A stretch of 64,000 nt of DNA from Euborellia annulipes (Eukaryota; Arthropoda; Insecta; Dermaptera; Anisolabididae). The stretch covers positions 79,577-143,576 of the forward strand of contig JAKCPI010001564.1 of NCBI GenBank assembly GCA_023213315.1. The letters run 5' to 3'. The translations under genes and the position numbers were made by a program. The notes beneath the pieces are model-generated. The model searched no databases and was not told the origin of the DNA. It saw only the letters and a list, made by a program, of their open reading frames with translations. This document shows, piece by piece, positions 21,933 through 34,217 of the stretch; the first letter of the stretch is position 1; each line of letters opens with the position of its first letter.

Positions 21933-23505
21933 GGTGCGCGTCTCGGGGTGCTAATTTTGGGACTTTCCAGCGGCCACAATTTAGAAGCTATCGACCTCAA
22001 ATTTTTTTAAAATTAAAGCTATTTAAATTATCTACAACTTATAGAAGCCCTTTTTTTGATTTTCGAAAAAAAAATTTTTTTTTAGATTAATCGCATTAAA
22101 TAAAAGATATTTTAAAAAAAGGAGCTCAATAAGTTGTAGATAACACTAGTCGACAAAAATGAACTTTTTTTCTTTCACAAGAATGAAGATATGAAATTCT
22201 AGAAGTATTTTTCATGCTGAATTCAAATATCATTTCAGTTTTTCCCCATCAGGCACAGTTTTAGAGATATAGAGCAAAATAGATTTTGATAGAAAATGGG
22301 CTCTAAAACGGCTTTTATTTAGAATGTTCAAATTATTTTTAACGGGACACCCCGTCAAATTATGCAGATAGTTAGAATACATATAAATTTTAAGTTTCAT
22401 CCCAATCGGAGGTCATTTAGACGTGCAGCAAACGGCTTAAAGTTTTAAAAAATCGAAATTTTCAAGATTTTTTTGCTTTGGTCACCCCTAATACAATTTT
22501 AGAGATCCCTGAATGAAAAAAACATATATGTACGATATTCTATAGTTCTTTGGCTTTCTAAAAATCATTCATTCGTAAAAATCTGTTAATTATTAACGAA
22601 ATTATTAAAAAAACGCGAGCAAAGAAAAACACAAGTACATTCACTGGACGAAAAAATGGACCTCTTGTTCTTTTAGAAGTATAAAGAAAGATATGAGATT
22701 CAAAAAATATTTTTTTTAATAATATATAATAAAGTTAGGGCCCTTGACCTGATGCCCAGAGAGGATACATTAGCTTCTCGTGGACAGGGTTCGCTTTTAA
22801 TTCAATTGAGGTCCATTTTTTTCGACCAGTGAGTGTACTTGTGTTTTTTCTTTGCTCACGTTTTTGTTAATAATTTCGTTAATAATTAACAGATTTTTAC
22901 GAATGAATGCTTTTTAGAAAGCCAAAGAACTATAGAATATCGTACATATATGTTTTTTTCATTCAGGGATCTCTAAAATTGTATTAGGGGTGACCAAAGC
23001 AAAAAATCTTGAAAATTTCGATTTTTCTAAACTTTAAGCCGTTTGCGGCACGTCTAAATGACCTCCGATTGGGATGAAATTTAAAATTTATATGTATTCT
23101 AACGATCTGCATAATTTGACGGGGTGTCGCGTTAAAAATAATTTGAACATTTTAAATAAAAGCCGTTTTAGAGCCCATTTTCGACTAAGATCTATTTTGC
23201 TCTATATCTCTAAAACTGTGCCTGATGGAAAATTCTAACTACATATCTGAATTCAGGGTGAAAAAATGCTCTAGATTCACTAATCAGATTTCTTGTGAAA
23301 AAAACCTTGTCGACTAGTGTAATTAAATTAGTAATCATTGTGTTAAAAAATCATTCATTTTTTGCCTTTAATTAATTAGCTGGAAAGTCTAGAATGAAAT
23401 GCAATTTGTCCCTTGTTTTCCTATGGGGAACACTAACGCCATCTCTTGCCGCCTAGAGGAACTCGGTAGTCAAAAGCTTTCTAACGACTTTTCGAGACGC
23501 GCACC
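21933..23505. mobile_element. TTAA-flanked element with nested CACTA-like pair
   Basis: The terminal inverted repeats GGTGCGCGTCTCG and CGAGACGCGCACC are flanked by TTAA at 21929-21932 and 23506-23509. About 400 bp belongs to this element. The remaining 1176 bp is a nested insertion at 22144-23319. A partial copy of its left end lies in reverse orientation at about 41000-41165. TTAA targeting suggests a piggyBac-type origin, but no transposase is visible. Confidence 0.75.
22144..23319. mobile_element. CACTA-like foldback: two inverted MITE copies
   Basis: The outer ends are CACTAGTCGAC and GTCGACTAGTG, with TAA on both sides (3-bp duplication). The arms (to about 22667 and from about 22803) are near-identical inverted copies. 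Each inner end is also a CACTGG-CGAAAAAAATGGACC terminus, so each arm is a complete ~520-bp MITE. The loop (22668-22802) is unrelated sequence. CACTR ends with a 3-bp duplication fit the EnSpm/CACTA group. There is no coding sequence. Confidence 0.75.
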
Positions 23506-24164
23506 TTAAGCAAAATCTCCTTAATTGTCGGACACCTCCTCTCCCACCCATGCGTTTTCTACTTGTGATTATTTCATTGTTTATATAAAAGAAAATGAAA
23601 ATATTTATTGGAAATTTTCTAGGTTTGAACCATGAAAGTTTCCATTAAAAAATATATATTTTTTTAAAAACAATGAAATAATCACATGTAGAAAACGCTT
23701 GGGTGGGACTTAATATTTGTCCGTCACTGTACGTTAAAATATCGCGGCGTGAAGCATCAAATTGACTTTCTCATGTGTACCGAGCCCTAAATAGGTAAAA
23801 TATAAAAAAAACTATTATATATATATATTTGATTTCAATAAAGGCTATATTTACAAAATTGAAATAAAGATATATAATTATAAAATAAATATATGCATAT
23901 TACCTTGATGTATATATAAGTTTTTGTTATAAAGATATAAATGTAAAGAACAGACTAATTAATATCTAATAATAATTATTTTTATAGGAATTTAGAAATT
24001 AAATAGTTAACATGGTATTTTTAAGATTTAATTTTGGGATTGAAAAAATAATTTTATAAAATAAAAAACAAAGTATAAATGTAGTATGATTATAAATAAA
24101 TATATAAATATATTTATTTATTTAAATATATATACAGTATATGTGTACTTGTATAAGCGAGGTG

Positions 24165-27100
24165 TTAATTATGTTTAACACAATTAGGCCAGGATAATCC
24201 TCCGCAACTAAGAGAAATGATGAAATAAAGAAGCACCTGAAAAAAATAAAAAAGGAATTAATAAAATTTAGATTCTGAGATGTGTAGTTTCTTAAAGAGT
24301 AAATTTAGAAATGAAAATTCAGTTAGTATAATAATACTTGACGAAAATGATGGTACTTAAAAATTAAAATACCTACCAATACTACTAGAATGATAACAAC
24401 GTAAATCTTAATATTCTTCCAAAAGAGAGATCTGGCGAGGTTGCGGCTGGTCTTTCGGAATGTGACCGACTAAATGAAACAAAAAAATTATTTTAGTTAT
24501 TTAGTTTTTAAGTAAATGAAGGTTAAAAAATGTATATCATTATATTTCATATTTTTCATGATTAGACAACTAGAGGAGAATTTAGTTATAAAATTGCTTA
24601 ATTTTTGGATCGGTATACAGGGAAAAGAACAAGTTTAGTCGAATTGAATGATAGTTATTAATCAGTTGTCACTGCCAGAGTGAAAATAGAATGTAAAAAA
24701 TTTAATATTGCTTGGATGGCCTAAAGAGAATTAAATTATCATATGAGAAATGTTTAAAAAAAATCAGAACATGGTTGAGGCCACGATAAACCCGAACAAA
24801 GGCTTTTTCATTCAAGGGATGATAATCAGGCAGCCAACACAAAAAAACAAAATTTTTTAATTTTCTCTGTCGACGTTTCGAACGCTCATCGCGCTCATCA
24901 TCAGGAGAGTTAGAAAAGTCATACGCTTCGATGGATATAGCTTGTCATATACAGATATTGATATATAAATAAATACTGATGATACATCAAAATAATATGA
25001 ATATCTATAAAAATTTAACAACTGTAAACAACAAAGGATTCCACAACAAATTGCAAAATTACAAGTTAGGCCCTTTATCAATTTTTATACAATTATAGTT
25101 AGGAGTTTGCTGTTTTTTAACCGAACCGGTTTTTACCTGTTTTACCGGTTTTTAACTGAACCGATTCGGTTAAAAAACAGCGAACGCCTAACTATAATTG
25201 TATAAAAATTGATAAAGGGTCTAACTTGTAATTTTGCAATTTGTTGTGGAATCCTTTGTTGTTTACAGTTGTTAAATTTTTATAGATATTCATATTATTT
25301 TGATGTATCATCAGTATTAATTAATTGGAAGGCGAAATTAAAAAAAAATATTTACTAAATCAAACAGCCGAGCTGAATCTAACTTTTTAGACTAATTTAG
25401 TAAATATTATGTTAATAATAAAAAAGAACGTTTTAGAAAAATAGAAACTCCAAATGACAAAAAAAGGCTTTAAAAAAAAATTCGCATTTCGCTAAGTACG
25501 AATCAAGTTGCTCACAAGACGGGCTGAGCTCTCTTCCCTGGCTACGACCCTCCTCTGAAGTAACTCATACTATCGCCAGTATGTTAATAGAGACTTTTCG
25601 CCTTTAATGTAATATCGCCATTACATTAAAGGCGAAACGTCTCTATTAACATTGAGAATTTTTATTAAGGGGGTTCAGGAGGAATATGTTTCGCATGTTT
25701 TTCCATGTATCTTTTATAAAAGCATATAAATATATAGAAGAATGAGTAAAAAGGCCAAGCAGCTATTATTATTTCTTTAATGGTATCAAACTCACAGCGA
25801 CGTTTCGGTCGACTATGCGACCATCTTCAATACTATTTACTAAATTTGACTGGCGCTGAGTGTAATTGTGATAGATCGTAAATTATAAATAAATGTCTAT
25901 CAAAGAACTTAAGAGGGTTACTATTGACTAAACCCTAGCCATGAAGATGGTCGCATAGTCGACCGAAACGTCGCTGTGGGTTTGATACCATTAAAGAAAT
26001 AATAATAGCTGCTTGGCCTTTTTACTCATCCTTCTACATATTGATTCAGCTATTCACCTCGCTTACATATCATATAAATATAAAAATATAGGCCAGATAT
26101 AGGCTAATAGATTACCGCCTGCCATCTTTTGCAAGAGTGCTGAACTATTTGACACATAATTAAGATTATTGGGACAGATTGCTGTATTAGCTTGATAACA
26201 AAAAAATTAATTTCCTAAATTTCTTATAATGGTCTAATTTTGTTTTAAAGTACGTTTAGAAGCCACTCCTATACCCCCTTAAGCAACGGCTCCTACATTG
26301 AATGGCGCCTCTATCAGTTGTCATTTTACAGGGCCTTTACTTACATGTGCAGTTAAATTTTCTGTTTTATTAATGAGCAATTCCAAACGCTCCCCTCGCA
26401 TTGCCACATTATCTGAAAATATTAAAAATTTATAAATAATTAGAATGGAAATTAATAATATTAATAATACGAACCAATATTTTTGACCATAATATTCTTT
26501 AATTCATCTAAATCACCATGAACTCGAGAGATTGCATCCAATTCCGTTGATTCGGTATAACGTTTCTAAAAATGATAATTTTTGATAAGAGATTTTCTTT
26601 AATTTCCAAAATAAAATTGCCTACCATTTCATTTGCCAAAACCAGTGAGAATTCATTATTCATTGCATATGCAACAGCAATATCAGCACGGGATCCATAG
26701 GTGGCCTGGAATCTGTTCTTTATCTCATTTAAATAAATGAATGCTCGAGACCGTTCAAATTCCTGTAAAAGAATGATTGATATAATATTTAAAAAAAATA
26801 ATCCATAACAATAATCCTCCTAAAACAAGGGTTACACGTTCAGTCTGGAGTTCATGACATTGATTGAGAATAGACTGTTATCCATAATGTTGGAAGGGGT
26901 TTGATGATCCTTCTGAACTCTTTTGGGGGTGACACCTTTGCCAAGAAATAACGACGCTTACCATAAAGAAAAATCTGGTGTGGCTGGTCGCACAGCATAC
27001 AACTTCCTCTTGCCTTTCGGCAAAAGAAACTTGTGTACTGTGGTTGTCACACAAGATTTTTTTTGTCGAGATATATATAGTTGTCTTTAGCATCTAAGTT

Positions 27101-27872
27101 CCAAACTTAATAGATGGCGCTGAGCTACTAATTGGCTTCAACATCAGTAAAGTGTACTTCAAACAATTTTCCCGAAAAATTTCACTGATATACTTTTTAA
27201 AGAGTATCAAAAAAATAGTTAGTTGATTTATGAATTTTAATCAAAATCGTTGAAGCGAATTTTGAGAAAATCGCAAAGAACTGAAAAAGTATATCAGTAA
27301 AGTACTAGTACTTTTTGGCAGAATTTTTTCAAAAGCTTATGGGGTGTGCCTAACTCAAATATAAAATTTCAACCTCCTAGCTCTTTTCGTTCCTGAAATA
27401 TTTTGTTCAAGAGAGTAAAAATATGTAATCAGCATCTGAGGCCGCGTCTAAGGGAGCCCTTGGCCTATACCACAAGAGGCGATATCTCTACCACAGTGCT
27501 ATGATTTAAGAGTATACACACAATCTGTTTAAACATAAACAAAAAGTATATTTAGGAAGACTCATAACATATTGTATAAGGCTCAAAATATTTAGAAAAA
27601 AACTAATATCAAAACCTTATCTTGACATCAAATTTAACTATCATTTCAGATTAAAAAAATTTACATACATCATCCGTTATGCATAAATAAATTATCCGTT
27701 TCTCGCAGATGTAGTGAAAAAGATAGCTGCTATGGCTGTAAGTGAGCTTTGCATCTTCAGGAGGTATTTTAGCAAGAATTTGTGCTGTCACTTCTGCAAA
27801 ATTCCCAGGACAAGTGGCATATTTTGCCAACACGGTGGTGCCACGGGATACTACACTGTAGAGGATCGGCAT
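24165..27872 (-). CDS. Vamp7: VAMP7 (longin R-SNARE), conventional copy
   Basis: VAMP7 is the vesicle R-SNARE of late endosomal, lysosomal and exocytic fusion. Six coding exons are 27872-27669, 26762-26625, 26565-26475, 26412-26345, 24469-24377 and 24236-24165. All are GT-AG and in phase, giving 221 aa, the usual family length. Residues 1 to about 120 are the longin domain (MPILYSVVSRGTTVLAKYA; YICEKRIIYLCITDD). The SNARE motif follows, with the zero-layer Arg in VAMRGERLELLINKTENL (about R150). Next come a basic stretch FRKTSRNLARSLFWKN, a single transmembrane helix IKIYVVIILVVLVLLYFI, and a short lumenal tail SCGGLSWPNCVKHN. An acceptor TTTTCCAG at 27898-27901 shows a 5'-UTR intron just upstream of the ATG. 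Intron 4 (24470-26344) carries two foldbacks. Confidence 0.93.
24830..25320. repeat. Foldback plus hairpin-TTGGCTGC module in Vamp7 intron 4
   Basis: The minus-strand module 24903-24830 reads CTGATGATGAGCG, loop, CGTTCGAAACGTCGAC, A-rich spacer, TTGGCTGC. It adjoins a foldback with ~155-bp arms (24973-25130, 25165-25320) centred on repeated AACCGGTTTTTA/ACCGGTTTT. Non-coding. Confidence 0.7.
25735..26041. repeat. Compact foldback with paired hairpin modules
   Basis: The two arms (about 25735-25830 and 25941-26041) are near-identical inverted copies. Each contains TGAAGATGGTCG, loop CATAGT, CGACCGAAACGTC, then ACCATTAAAGAAATAATAA and CTGCTTGGCC. About 110 bp separates the arms. This is the cleanest example of the module in the window. 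It lies in Vamp7 intron 4. Confidence 0.85.
26930..27415 (-). repeat. Family A repeat in Vamp7 intron 1
   Basis: Carries the AATCTGGTGTGGCTGGTCG / TTGTCACACAAGATTT hairpin with CTTGCCTTTCGGCAAAAG at its centre, then AAAGTACTAGTACTTTTTGG and TATAAAATTTCAACCTCC. It lies between coding exons 1 and 2. Confidence 0.75.
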
Positions 27873-27901
27873 TGTGTTGTTGCTTATCTAAAATACCCTG
27901 G

Positions 27902-29530
27902 AAAAGAAATGTATGAACTTTGTTGTTGTATATTTATTTTTGCTTTCAAAAAATAATTGTAGATAAATAAGAAATTTGTTAAAATATTTAAAGGCCTTAT
28001 AGTTTTGTTTGTATAGATAATATTATCAGACAAAAAGATTATTCTACTAAATTATAGAAAAATATAATTTTAATTACAAAATTTTATCTAAAACTTATTG
28101 GCTTCCCCAATTATTATTTTAAAAGGAACTGATAGGAAGGCTTTCAAGTTCTTTTTCTCCAACTATTTAATAAACTTGTCAAAGACTATTTGGAGAATTT
28201 GATCACTCTAGGGAGTGAGAAAAGGCAGCCTAATTAGGCCTGTTTTTTATTTATTCAAAAAAATAATATATAATAATATGATTATTTAACATTCCAAATG
28301 TTTTGCTTTGGCCATTAGATAAAACTGCGTTTTTTTTTAAATATCCTGATTCATTCCTGGGTTTTTCAATACACCCGAAGGTCATTGCAATTAATAAAAA
28401 GAATAGCCTAAATGAAGAATTCTGAAATTTGGATTAATCTATTTATAAATTAAAATATTACACTAATTATCATCCTATAAAAAATTTACTTTAACATACA
28501 TAGATAAGATGGGTTTTTTCTGAACTTGAAAGGGGAAATATTTTAAGATATTTGGGAGTAAAATTTTGGATCATCATCACTAAATTTTCTTTTATATTGT
28601 CAGTGATTGATTTTTAATTACCGTTATATATATATATATATATATATCACGATAGGTAAAAATACTTAATAGTCACGGAAAATAATTGTTAATATTTAGA
28701 GAATAATTCTCTGATTAAAGGTATATAATGAAGATGATCAAAATAATCATAATTTATAAAGAGAAAATATTTGAATCTTTTTAACAAAGGATATAATTAA
28801 TAATTTAATTATATATAAAAAAATGAAATGTCATATTAAGGAAATAAGACATATATATATAAGAATACAAATAAATCATTCTTACCCAATTAAAATGTTA
28901 TATTTTAATAAATAATATCCATTTGAGAAAAGAATTGAAGTTTAAGGTATTAACTGCGTACTACGTTGTTTCTTTCTTTTACTATTGTCTCGGGGAGAGA
29001 ATTGCAAATAGACAATGGATGGTTGCACTTGCAACTGCTGACAATGAGAAATGACTCATTCATCCGATTCCTCTAAAAATATTAATATGATTAGCAAATT
29101 AAGGCGGAAATAGATGTGGCAAATTTAGATTTACACATATATATATATAAAAAAATAAAATAATAAACCTATAATAACCTAAAATGAATATATTTTTTTT
29201 GACATTCAATGCTGCCAAATTTAATTTCCTAGTATTTTCAGAGAAGTCTATATGAGCAGGGGTGAAATATAATGGGAGAATTTGATTATCCTGACGTCAC
29301 GACTACAACCCTAAAACACTTGATTACTGTACTATATTTATTTAATTAAGGTATATAAATAATAAAAATAAATACAGTAAAATAAGATTCAATATGAATA
29401 AGAAAGGTATTGGATTGAAAGCTGTACGCTGTCGCCAGCTATTGGCAATTATAAGGACTACTCAGAGAGTATATCATTTGAATATTGATATATAAGAAAC
29501 ATTGAATAAAAGACGTATTATAATATTGCA
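27902..29530. other. Upstream of Vamp7: no recognised gene
   Basis: AT-rich sequence with a TA microsatellite near 28624-28647. No conserved frame or repeat boundary was recognised. The promoter or 5'-UTR exon of the minus-strand Vamp7 gene should lie here or further right, but I cannot place it. Confidence 0.5.
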
Positions 29531-29534
29531 CAAA

Positions 29535-30190
29535 TCAGGGAGAGAAAAAATTGGATTCATTTCAAAAATTCGATGTCGAGATTTTGACGGATATACACGT
29601 TTTGAGGTCTGAATCCAAAAAAGTGGTTTTCGCGACATGGTCTGTCTGTGAACAAAATATCTCAAGAATGAAAAGAGCTAGGAAGTTGAAATTTTATATT
29701 TAAGTTAGGCCCCCGCCCCCGGGTGTGGCGTAGTAGGTAGAGTGCCTACCTCCTATACCAAACGTCGCGGGTTCGGACCCAGGCAGTCCGATGATTTTAT
29801 TTAAGCCATTTGGATACCAGATGGCTTAAATAGAAATGCCTGAACCTACAATTTATATATTACTTACAACGGTTATCGTCAAAGTCTTATATGGCCTAAG
29901 TTGCCGAAAAGACTGTGTGAATGTGTGTGTGAGTGTGAGTGTGAATGAGAAAAAAGTGTGAATGTTTTAAAAAAAAAAAAAAAAAAAAAGTTAGGCACCC
30001 CTCTGACACGTGACACGAAGCTTTTGAACAAAATTGGCCAAAGGGTACTAATATTTTACTGATGTACTTTTTCAGTTTTTTTTTTTTCTCGATTTTCTCA
30101 AAATTCGCTCTAACGATTTTGATTAAAATTAAAAAATCAATTATTTTTTAGATGCTTTTTAAAATGTATATTCTCATTTTGAAATATCTG
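29535..30190 (-). repeat. Family A repeat split by SINE-1
   Basis: Blocks CAAAAATTCGATGTCGAG, GTGGTTTTCGCGACATGG and GGTACTAATATTTTACTGATG are in order. The interruption is a SINE at 29711-29987 inside the TTAAGTTAGGCACCCC block, which is intact in other copies. Confidence 0.8.
29711..29987 (+). mobile_element. SINE-1, tRNA-derived, with target duplication
   Basis: The tRNA-like 5' part has GGCGTAGTAGGTAGAG as A box and CGGGTTCGGACCCAGG as B box. Then come a body with TTTGGATACCA and GGTTATCGTCAAAGTC, a GAGTGTGAGTGTGAATGAG block and a poly-A tail of about 20. The 9-bp duplication AAGTTAGGC (29702-29710, 29988-29996) flanks it. Other copies start at 43193, 53876 and about 54627. Confidence 0.88.
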
Positions 30191-30924
30191 AAGCCCTAGG
30201 AATTTGAATGATGAGCTGTGAAGTCAAATACAACTTTTTGCATCGCTGGCTTTTTGTATATTTATTTTAAGTCAAATGTATAGTGAGCACGCTCGACGCT
30301 CTTTTGGATAAATATTATTATTTATTTATGAAAATGAGTCGTGCTAAAAAAAAAAAAAATTGAATTAGTATTGACTCTAATCAGTTAATTATGAGAATAT
30401 CAAGTTAGTGCACTATTTACCTTTCATTTGCGAGATTTTTTTCTCTTCTCTCACACAAATATTCACTAATTAAAAGTAAACACCAAAAAAATTATCTCTT
30501 TTAGTTTTCCGACAATAATTATTTACTTATGGTTTAAATGTCTCAATTGTGTTATTAAACATGATTTAATTCCTGTCCTGAAAAAAAATTAAATTACCCT
30601 TAATTCTAATCAGTTAATTTATAAGAATTATGAATTAGTGTTCTAATTTATTTATGTTTACCTTAAATTTCCCAAAAATATTGAAAATTTTCTCTCTTCT
30701 CTTACTTTTTTACACTCATATAAACACTAAATAAAAAAAGATATCTTCATCTACTACAATAAAAAGTGTATGTAGTAAATGAAATTAATAAAAAAAAGAA
30801 TAGGAGGACGGTATTAAATAATTAATAATCTCTTGCTTGTCGAATACAAATAATATACTATATATATATATATATTTGATCAATATATATACATGTATAT
30901 TTACCGTAAACCTGAAGTCTAAAG

Positions 30925-31600
30925 AAATCGTATCATTGAGAATGAACGTGATTTTTTGGATTACGAGCAAGCGAGTGCGGAGGCTAACCTGGAAGAGATC
31001 CTACCTAGCCGCCTAACACAAAATACGAAAACAATAGAGAGAGTATTTGTAACCCCGTCTCCGCCATCAGATCGGTGGAGCCCTCGGGTTCCTAGCCTTA
31101 AGGATTGCAATTTTGACCTTCCAGGCTATTCCTGAAGAAACGGTAACCCTTCCCTGACTCGCTTTACTCATAGAGCCACCTCAAACACACCCTCAAAGAT
31201 ACAAAAACATATCAGACTCCCGAATGCATCAACAAACGTCTTTTCACAAAACACAAGAACACTTGGAACCTGGGCTTCAATCTTTCATCATATCTGGCCG
31301 CATCTCCTTATGAACCGTTCATGGAATAAATCAACGAGAATATCTTTCATCTCTGTTTGGATCCTAAATTAAAAGAACAAATCAAGGCATCCTAACAAAA
31401 CGAACGAGCTAAAAGATTATAGTAGGCACCTGAAGCTAATAACAACAACTATCCAACAGAGGCCTAAAATGAAAGTATTCGCGTTGGTTTCTCCACTATT
31501 AGATTCACTAGGAGGAGCTACAGGTTCAAAAAAAATCCCTCTCGTTGGCATGGTGCACCCTCCACCCATCTACCCAACTTTAAACTACATTTAAGGTGTA
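30925..31600 (+). pseudogene. Degenerate coding-like relic, family unknown
   Basis: Base composition is richer in G+C than the surroundings. Three successive stretches read protein-like in shifting frames: about 30930-31135 (ERDFLDYEQASAEANLEE), 31135-31370, and about 31225-31600 (NLSSYLAASPYEPF; FHLCLDPKLKEQIKAS). Stops interrupt every frame. This looks like a decayed retroelement or host-gene fragment. I do not recognise the protein. Confidence 0.45.
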
Positions 31601-31821
31601 AAAATAAATTTTCTAAATTATAAATAATAAAAATGGAAAGACAATTAAATTTGTATTCGTTTTGCAATCACACCTTAAGCCCTGGGTATTAAGAAGATGA
31701 TAATGAAATCCCGCGGCGGAAGAGGCTCTTTCTCTCTCTCTATGTCAGCTGAAAAAAAGAATATCCTCAAAAGCTAATCTAATCTACCCCCTTTAATATT
31801 CTTGCACCATGCATAATATAC

Positions 31822-32100
31822 CTTTGTTCTGTTGACCCTCAGGAATCTGTAACAAAAAAGAAAAAAAAGAAATTAAAATCAGATCATTTATATATTTTTG
31901 GATTTATAAGGGTATGTTTAGAGTATAAAATATTCACCTCCTGAGGGGTTGACGGTCGCTCGAAGCTGCCTGGCAATCGTAGAGCTGATACATCGAAGCT
32001 CCCTTGCACTCGTAGATCCAGTTGATTGCACTAGTTGAGCACTGAACACTGATCACTTAACACTGAACACTGAACACAATTGCACTGGAGAAACACAAAC
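31822..32100 (-). ncRNA. Possible non-coding or 5'-UTR exons
   Basis: On the minus strand, a strong acceptor TCTCTTTTGCAG precedes 32100 and a donor GAG|gtgaata follows 31938 (163 nt, stops in all three frames). A second acceptor TTTTGTTACAG precedes a 25-nt stretch 31846-31822 with a weaker donor AAAG|gtatat. Both lie 4 kb upstream of Vamp7, whose first coding exon begins with a UTR acceptor, so they could be its leader exons. This rests on splice-site appearance only. Confidence 0.3.
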
Positions 32101-32384
32101 CTGCAAAAGAGAAATTGTTTAAGAATCTTTTCCTTAGAGGTGTAGCAATCTAGTGAAAATAATTTTCCATTCAAAGGGAAGTCGGTCAAACAGAGGGTGA
32201 CATACGGGCCAGAGCATCCTGCAATTATTTAGATATAGGCTATATCCTATGAAATGTTAAAAAAAAAATTTTAAAGTATCTATCAGTTGCCCTAAAAATA
32301 AATTAAATTCTGAAAATCTTTAAATTTACTTTGATCCCATTGAGAATTTTTCCAAAAATGATACAGATGTAACAGCCTTTGTAA

Positions 32385-32480
32385 TCTTAGCGAGTAGCCG
32401 AAACTTGTAACTCTTACAAGTAAACAACAGTTAAACCGAAAATATAATACTTTTATTATTGATAACAACTGTGAAAGTCT
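32385..32480 (+). repeat. Relative of the 48.65-48.82 kb foldback
   Basis: GTAACAGCCTTTGTAATCTTA, GTAGCCGAAACTTGTAA and ACAGTTAAACCGAAAAT match the repeat downstream of HACL1. The hairpin core is degraded. Confidence 0.6.
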
Positions 32481-32519
32481 AAACTCCAAAATATTGATTT
32501 GAGATCTCAATGTGTGTAT

Positions 32520-34160
32520 TTTTTATCAAGATTGAGTTAATATATTGTATCTTGTATTATTTAACGTTTAATTAAATATATTTATATTATTAATTCTAGT
32601 CCCTTATTCCTACATTCTCTCTTATTTGATATTAAATCCAAAACATAAATTTCCAAATAGTTTTACTTCATTTTGGGATTTTTCTCCATTTAATTCAACA
32701 TTTGTAAAACTCAAATTGATTTTTTTTTTTTTATTAAAAAAATAAATTTTCATGTTTGAAATAAAGGCTTAAAAGGTTTAAAAATCGACAAGAATATAAG
32801 AGGAGATAATTAAAAGAAGGAATAAATCCATCTTTTAATTAGATCACCTTGTCACTTTATATATATATATATATATATATATTGGAACACACTGACATTT
32901 GTCATTATAAAAATTGTTTATATCGTATTTTATTTGATAAACCTTGAGTCAAAAATCCTGGTTTAATTCTCTTCAATACAAATAATAAGTGTCTGTAACT
33001 AAATTGTACTTGAAAATCACAAGATTAGAGACCAAAAGTTGAACAAATAAAATAAAAGAGAGAATTTTTTTTATTTATTATTGATGAGAATCAGTGGGAT
33101 CCAATATATATATATAAATGGGACAATAAATTCATAAATGATTTTGATAAATCCATTATCATAATTTTAAAAAGAAGCTTAAAAAGGGAAAAGTTGAATA
33201 TTATCTGATTCCAAAATGAAATCAAAATTATTTGGAAACTTATTTTTTGTATTTACTGTTAAATAAAAGGAAAAAATATTTAGAATTACAACTGCATCAC
33301 ATAAGACTTGCTATGAATTAATAAAACATGCAATCAATTTAATTCAAGTGGAAAATGCGTTATATTAAAATTTTATTAATTTATTACGTGTAAGAGCTGT
33401 CAGACTGATTTTGCTTAAAATAATTCACTCACATTTAAGAAAATAATTAGAGAAATTAAAATAATTAATAAAATAAAACCAAGGGTTTATAAAAGAAAAT
33501 AAATAAATTAGAAAGATGAGATGAAAGGTTAAACGCTGGGCAGTTGCTTAATTTTCTTAACTCACACTCACATAAAATGATTTAATTTGTTAGAAATAAA
33601 TATTACATAATAAAATCATGCAGAATGAGTTAATTATCAAAAGAAATAATTAAATTTACCTATAATAAATGATGACAGGTGAATTTAGGCGGTAAACATG
33701 TTACACGAGCGGACAGGTCAGAGAAGCTGTCAAATGGACGACCAACCGACTCTTTGACAATTAATCATAAAAAATTAAAAAAAAAAAAATTGTATAAAAT
33801 AAATTATTCTAACTTTAAAAAATAATCATTTCAAAATCAAAATTCATTTTTTATATAAATTTTTATTTTACTTTTAATTTATTTTTCATTATATCAAAAA
33901 AAAAAAAAAAATTAAATTCACATTTCGTATTATTTATTTTTTCAAAGCAATAAAATATTATTTTAAAATTTAATTTAATTAGAAGGCAGGTCACCGGTAT
34001 GCAGTCGCCAATAAAATTAAAAAAATAAAATATTGATTTATTTTGTTATAATTTTCACATTAAACATCACACGAACAGTAAAATTCCTTATCTTGAAATA
34101 ATCATTTTAAAAACAAAATTAGTTTTAAAAAATTTTGACATACAAGTATAAAAAACAGTT
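32520..34160. other. AT-rich stretch, nothing recognised
   Basis: Very AT-rich sequence with TA runs near 32860-32882 and 33104-33116 and A runs near 33775 and 33896-33911. No coding frame, tRNA-like motif or repeat boundary was identified. Confidence 0.6.
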
Positions 34161-34217
34161 TAAAAAAAAAAAGTGCAGGAGGTGGATTTGAACTCGCGAA
34201 GTTTGGTTACGTGAGAA

